This document shows, in pieces, positions 62,036-64,000 of a stretch of DNA of 64,000 bases (position 1 is its first letter; the number at the start of each line of letters is the position of its first letter). The translations under genes and the position numbers were made by a program. The notes beneath the pieces are model-generated. The model worked only from the letters and a program-made list of their open reading frames with translations, was not told the DNA's origin and ran no database searches. This DNA is from Acidobacteriota bacterium (GTDB lineage: Bacteria; Acidobacteriota; Terriglobia; Terriglobales; Acidobacteriaceae): positions 1 through 64,000 of the forward strand of contig JABCZH010000004.1 of the NCBI GenBank assembly GCA_013289795.1. The letters run 5' to 3'.

Positions 62036-62434
62036 ATGTCTTTACCGGGTTCCACCGGCTATGCATTTAATCGGACGCGGCAGGCGTATCTGGCCACTCG
62101 TGTCACGCTCGCTGCAACCCATTGGTCGCGCTTCCGTGGCTTGATGTGCACTGCGGCAGCGGAGTTTAGTCCCGGGGATGGCTTGTGGATCGTGCCCTGC
62201 CGCGGAGTCCATAGCTTCGCCATGAAGTTTCCCATTGATGTGATCTACCTCGACGCCCGCAAGTGCGTGGTTCACATCGAGGAGAATCTGCGGCCCTGGC
62301 GCGTAGCCAAAGTAAGTCTGCGGGCAGCTTCAGTACTGGAATTACCCGCAGACACACTGCGTTCCAGTCGAACCGCAGTCGGAGATGAAATCGATATCGC
62401 GATGGGCCAGGCACGGGGAGCAAGCACAGCGTGA
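62036..62434 (+). CDS. DUF192 protein
   Basis: 132 aa; ATG 62036 is five bases after AGGAG (ATG 62033 is too close). DUF192 motifs: THWSRFRGLMCT, GDGLWIVPCRGVHSFAMKFP, IDVIYLDARKCVVHIEENLR, PWRVAKVSLRAASVLELPAD. No signal peptide. Role unknown; DUF192 genes often follow tad clusters. Its stop overlaps the next GTG start. Confidence 0.9.
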   Translation: MSLPGSTGYAFNRTRQAYLATRVTLAATHWSRFRGLMCTAAAEFSPGDGLWIVPCRGVHSFAMKFPIDVIYLDARKCVVHIEENLRPWRVAKVSLRAASVLELPADTLRSSRTAVGDEIDIAMGQARGASTA

Positions 62435-64000
62435 GCGTTGAACTCAAGAACGAGGAACTCAGGACCGACAAGGTCGAGAACGCGGACCTCAAGCTTCTGA
62501 TCGAATGGTCGTCGCCATGGCGGGAGTTCGTCACCGCACTCGGGCCGGCCTTGGGCAAGTCTCCCAAGCGCCTGGCCGGCGAGGCCCGGACCGATTCTTT
62601 CCCCTACCGCGGGATGCTGCTCTCCTGGATCGTCGAAGGACTCGTGCTGATTGCCGCAATCGTGCTGCCTGCGCGCCTCGCCAGTCTGCGCCCTTATCAG
62701 CCGCCGAGCATGCCTAAGTACGACATCATTTATTTCTCCGGAGCCGAACTGCCGCAGACCGAAGACCGCGGGGGCGCCCGCGCCGGCCGATCCGGACGCG
62801 CGGGAGGACACGAGGCTTACCACCCCACCCAGGTCATCCGCGTGGCCCGCGGCGATGTCGTGCGCGAAAAGATAGTGGACGCCCCCAAACTAAACTTGCC
62901 GCAATCAAGCTCGGCGGTCGCCAACCTGATGGCGTACAAGCCAATTCCTGGCCCTGCTCCCGCCGAGGGTTTGAAGCCATCCCTGCGAGCGCCAAGACTG
63001 GATGAAACTCCAGTCGCCCCGGCGCCGCAAGTCGATCAGGACAAAATGCGGAAGGCGCCGGCGATGAATGCAACTGTCGTGCCGCCGCCTCCGAGTGCTG
63101 CGCAGCGCGACATCACTTCGCTCCGCATTCCGGGTTCGCAAACCATCAGCGTGGTTCCGCCACCGGTTTCTGCTCCCGAACGGGTCACCAATCTCAATCC
63201 GCGGCTCACGCTGCCGGCGCCCAGCGTAATCGCGCCACCTCCAACCCAAATTGCGCGTGACCTCAAGTCCACCGGCCCAGGATTCGGTTCCGGCGAGCTA
63301 CAAAAGCAAGTCGTGCCTCCGCCAGTACAGGTCGCAGGTGCCACCTCCGACCGCCGATCAGCCGGAGGACTGGGCACATCCAACGTAGTACCGCCTCCGG
63401 TACAGGTCGCAGGCGGTTCGCTTCATGCTCAGGGAGCCTCCGGTCTGGATGGAAGCTCGGCGGTCGTTCCTCCGCCGCCCACGGTGTCTGGGGCAGCCTC
63501 CGCCGGGGGGATGGGCCACGGCAACCGTGGTACTGGGCTAGGCGGGCCGCTCGATGGCGGTTCGGTCACTGTACCGCCCAGCAACACCGGCGGCAACACT
63601 GCCGGCAATGGAATTGTCATCTCCAGCCAGCCGGGATCGAAGGTCGGCGTCCCCGGCGGCGCTGGGGCCGGCTCCCTCGCGCTCTCGCCCGCCGGCGGCA
63701 ACAAGCTGGGCGTCGGGGAAGGTCAAGGCGGGCAAGGCATCGCCCGCGGTGAAGGCTCAGGCAGCGGCTTTTCTGGAGAAGGCCCCGGTGGAACCAAATC
63801 CGGCGAAGGCCCGGGCACTGACGCTGCCGCGCGCGGCGGTATTTCCGCCTACCCTGGCTCCGGCGGAGCCGGTACGGGAACCGTCGGCAAGCCTCCACTG
63901 CCGGGCGTTTCCGTGCATGGCGGAAATAACATCATCACCCTGCCCAGCTTTGGCGCGGACGGCGGTTCCGGCGCCGCCCCCGGACGGACCTCCGTCATGA
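62431..64000 (+). CDS. Proline/glycine-rich TonB-like membrane-anchored protein, 3'-truncated by window
   Basis: From GTG 62431 (GTGA overlap with the DUF192 stop) the frame is open to the window end, at least 523 aa. Layout: cytoplasmic N-terminus, one TM (about 68-90; WIVEGLVLIAAIVLPA), then a long periplasmic Pro-rich part with repeated VVPPP(P/V)-QVAG units and a Gly/Ser-rich low-complexity tail. This is the plan of an energy-transducing TonB or a stalk protein; a TonB C-terminal domain would lie beyond the window. No homology is certain. Confidence 0.75.
   Translation, partial: MSVELKNEELRTDKVENADLKLLIEWSSPWREFVTALGPALGKSPKRLAGEARTDSFPYRGMLLSWIVEGLVLIAAIVLPARLASLRPYQPPSMPKYDIIYFSGAELPQTEDRGGARAGRSGRAGGHEAYHPTQVIRVARGDVVREKIVDAPKLNLPQSSSAVANLMAYKPIPGPAPAEGLKPSLRAPRLDETPVAPAPQVDQDKMRKAPAMNATVVPPPPSAAQRDITSLRIPGSQTISVVPPPVSAPERVTNLNPRLTLPAPSVIAPPPTQIARDLKSTGPGFGSGELQKQVVPPPVQVAGATSDRRSAGGLGTSNVVPPPVQVAGGSLHAQGASGLDGSSAVVPPPPTVSGAASAGGMGHGNRGTGLGGPLDGGSVTVPPSNTGGNTAGNGIVISSQPGSKVGVPGGAGAGSLALSPAGGNKLGVGEGQGGQGIARGEGSGSGFSGEGPGGTKSGEGPGTDAAARGGISAYPGSGGAGTGTVGKPPLPGVSVHGGNNIITLPSFGADGGSGAAPGRTSVM

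Noticed and set aside
1-64000. CRISPR array, rRNA operon or riboswitch
   Set aside because: No regularly spaced identical repeats, rRNA-like stretches or recognisable riboswitch cores were seen.

Overview
The window looks like an Acidobacteriota chromosome of moderately high GC. This is inferred from gene content only: a Tad/Flp pilus locus, futalosine-route menaquinone genes, ECF42-type sigma factor, many secreted TPR and NHL/HAF-like proteins, and GT87 membrane enzymes. No rRNA or species marker is present.

Layout. (1) 1-6.4 kb: a 5'-truncated ABC-2 exporter operon with its own DesK/DesR-like two-component pair, then secreted TPR and LecA-like/LssY_C proteins. (2) 6.5-9.65 kb: a small putative redox or cAMP-type regulon with a Crp/Fnr regulator, an ABM-fold enzyme, a decayed dihydroorotate-dehydrogenase-like gene and a small Cys protein. 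Three TGTGA-N6-TCACM sites sit in front of three of these genes. (3) 10.86-31.28 kb: a 20.4-kb genomic island inserted in tRNA-Lys(TTT), bounded by 46-bp direct repeats of the tRNA 3' end. A tyrosine integrase, excisionase-like protein and P-loop replication-type protein lie at the right end. Cargo includes an Rhs C-terminal tip with a translationally coupled immunity candidate, a 3.16-kb inserted element (27-bp inverted repeats, 8-bp target duplication) carrying a P63C gene and a three-gene unknown operon, an array of small Cys-rich proteins, and a 1074-aa fusion of a catalytically dead trypsin-like domain, Clp_N repeats and a membrane KAP-type NTPase. (4) 31.4-44.6 kb: core genes: tRNA-Ala, glpX, a Phd/VapC pair, DGPF protein with ECF42 sigma factor, a Tat-exported asparaginase, a hibernation-factor/sigma fusion next to a bacterial eRF1-like protein, mqnE, mqnP and pcm. 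(5) 44.7-54.6 kb: GH15 glucoamylase, FHA-GAF-PP2C phosphatase with STAS antagonist, and a cluster of polytopic GT-C/PAP2 lipid-linked sugar enzymes. (6) 54.9-64 kb: Flp pilin, cpaB, cpaC, cpaE, cpaF, tadB, tadC, DUF192 and a proline/glycine-rich TonB-like protein cut by the window end.

The most interesting parts are the island itself, in which the integrase reading frame crosses the attachment site so its C-terminus changes on integration; the pseudoprotease-Clp_N-KAP fusion flanked by 9-bp-periodic repeats; and the hibernation-factor/sigma fusion. All functions are read from sequence motifs and remembered families; no database search was possible.
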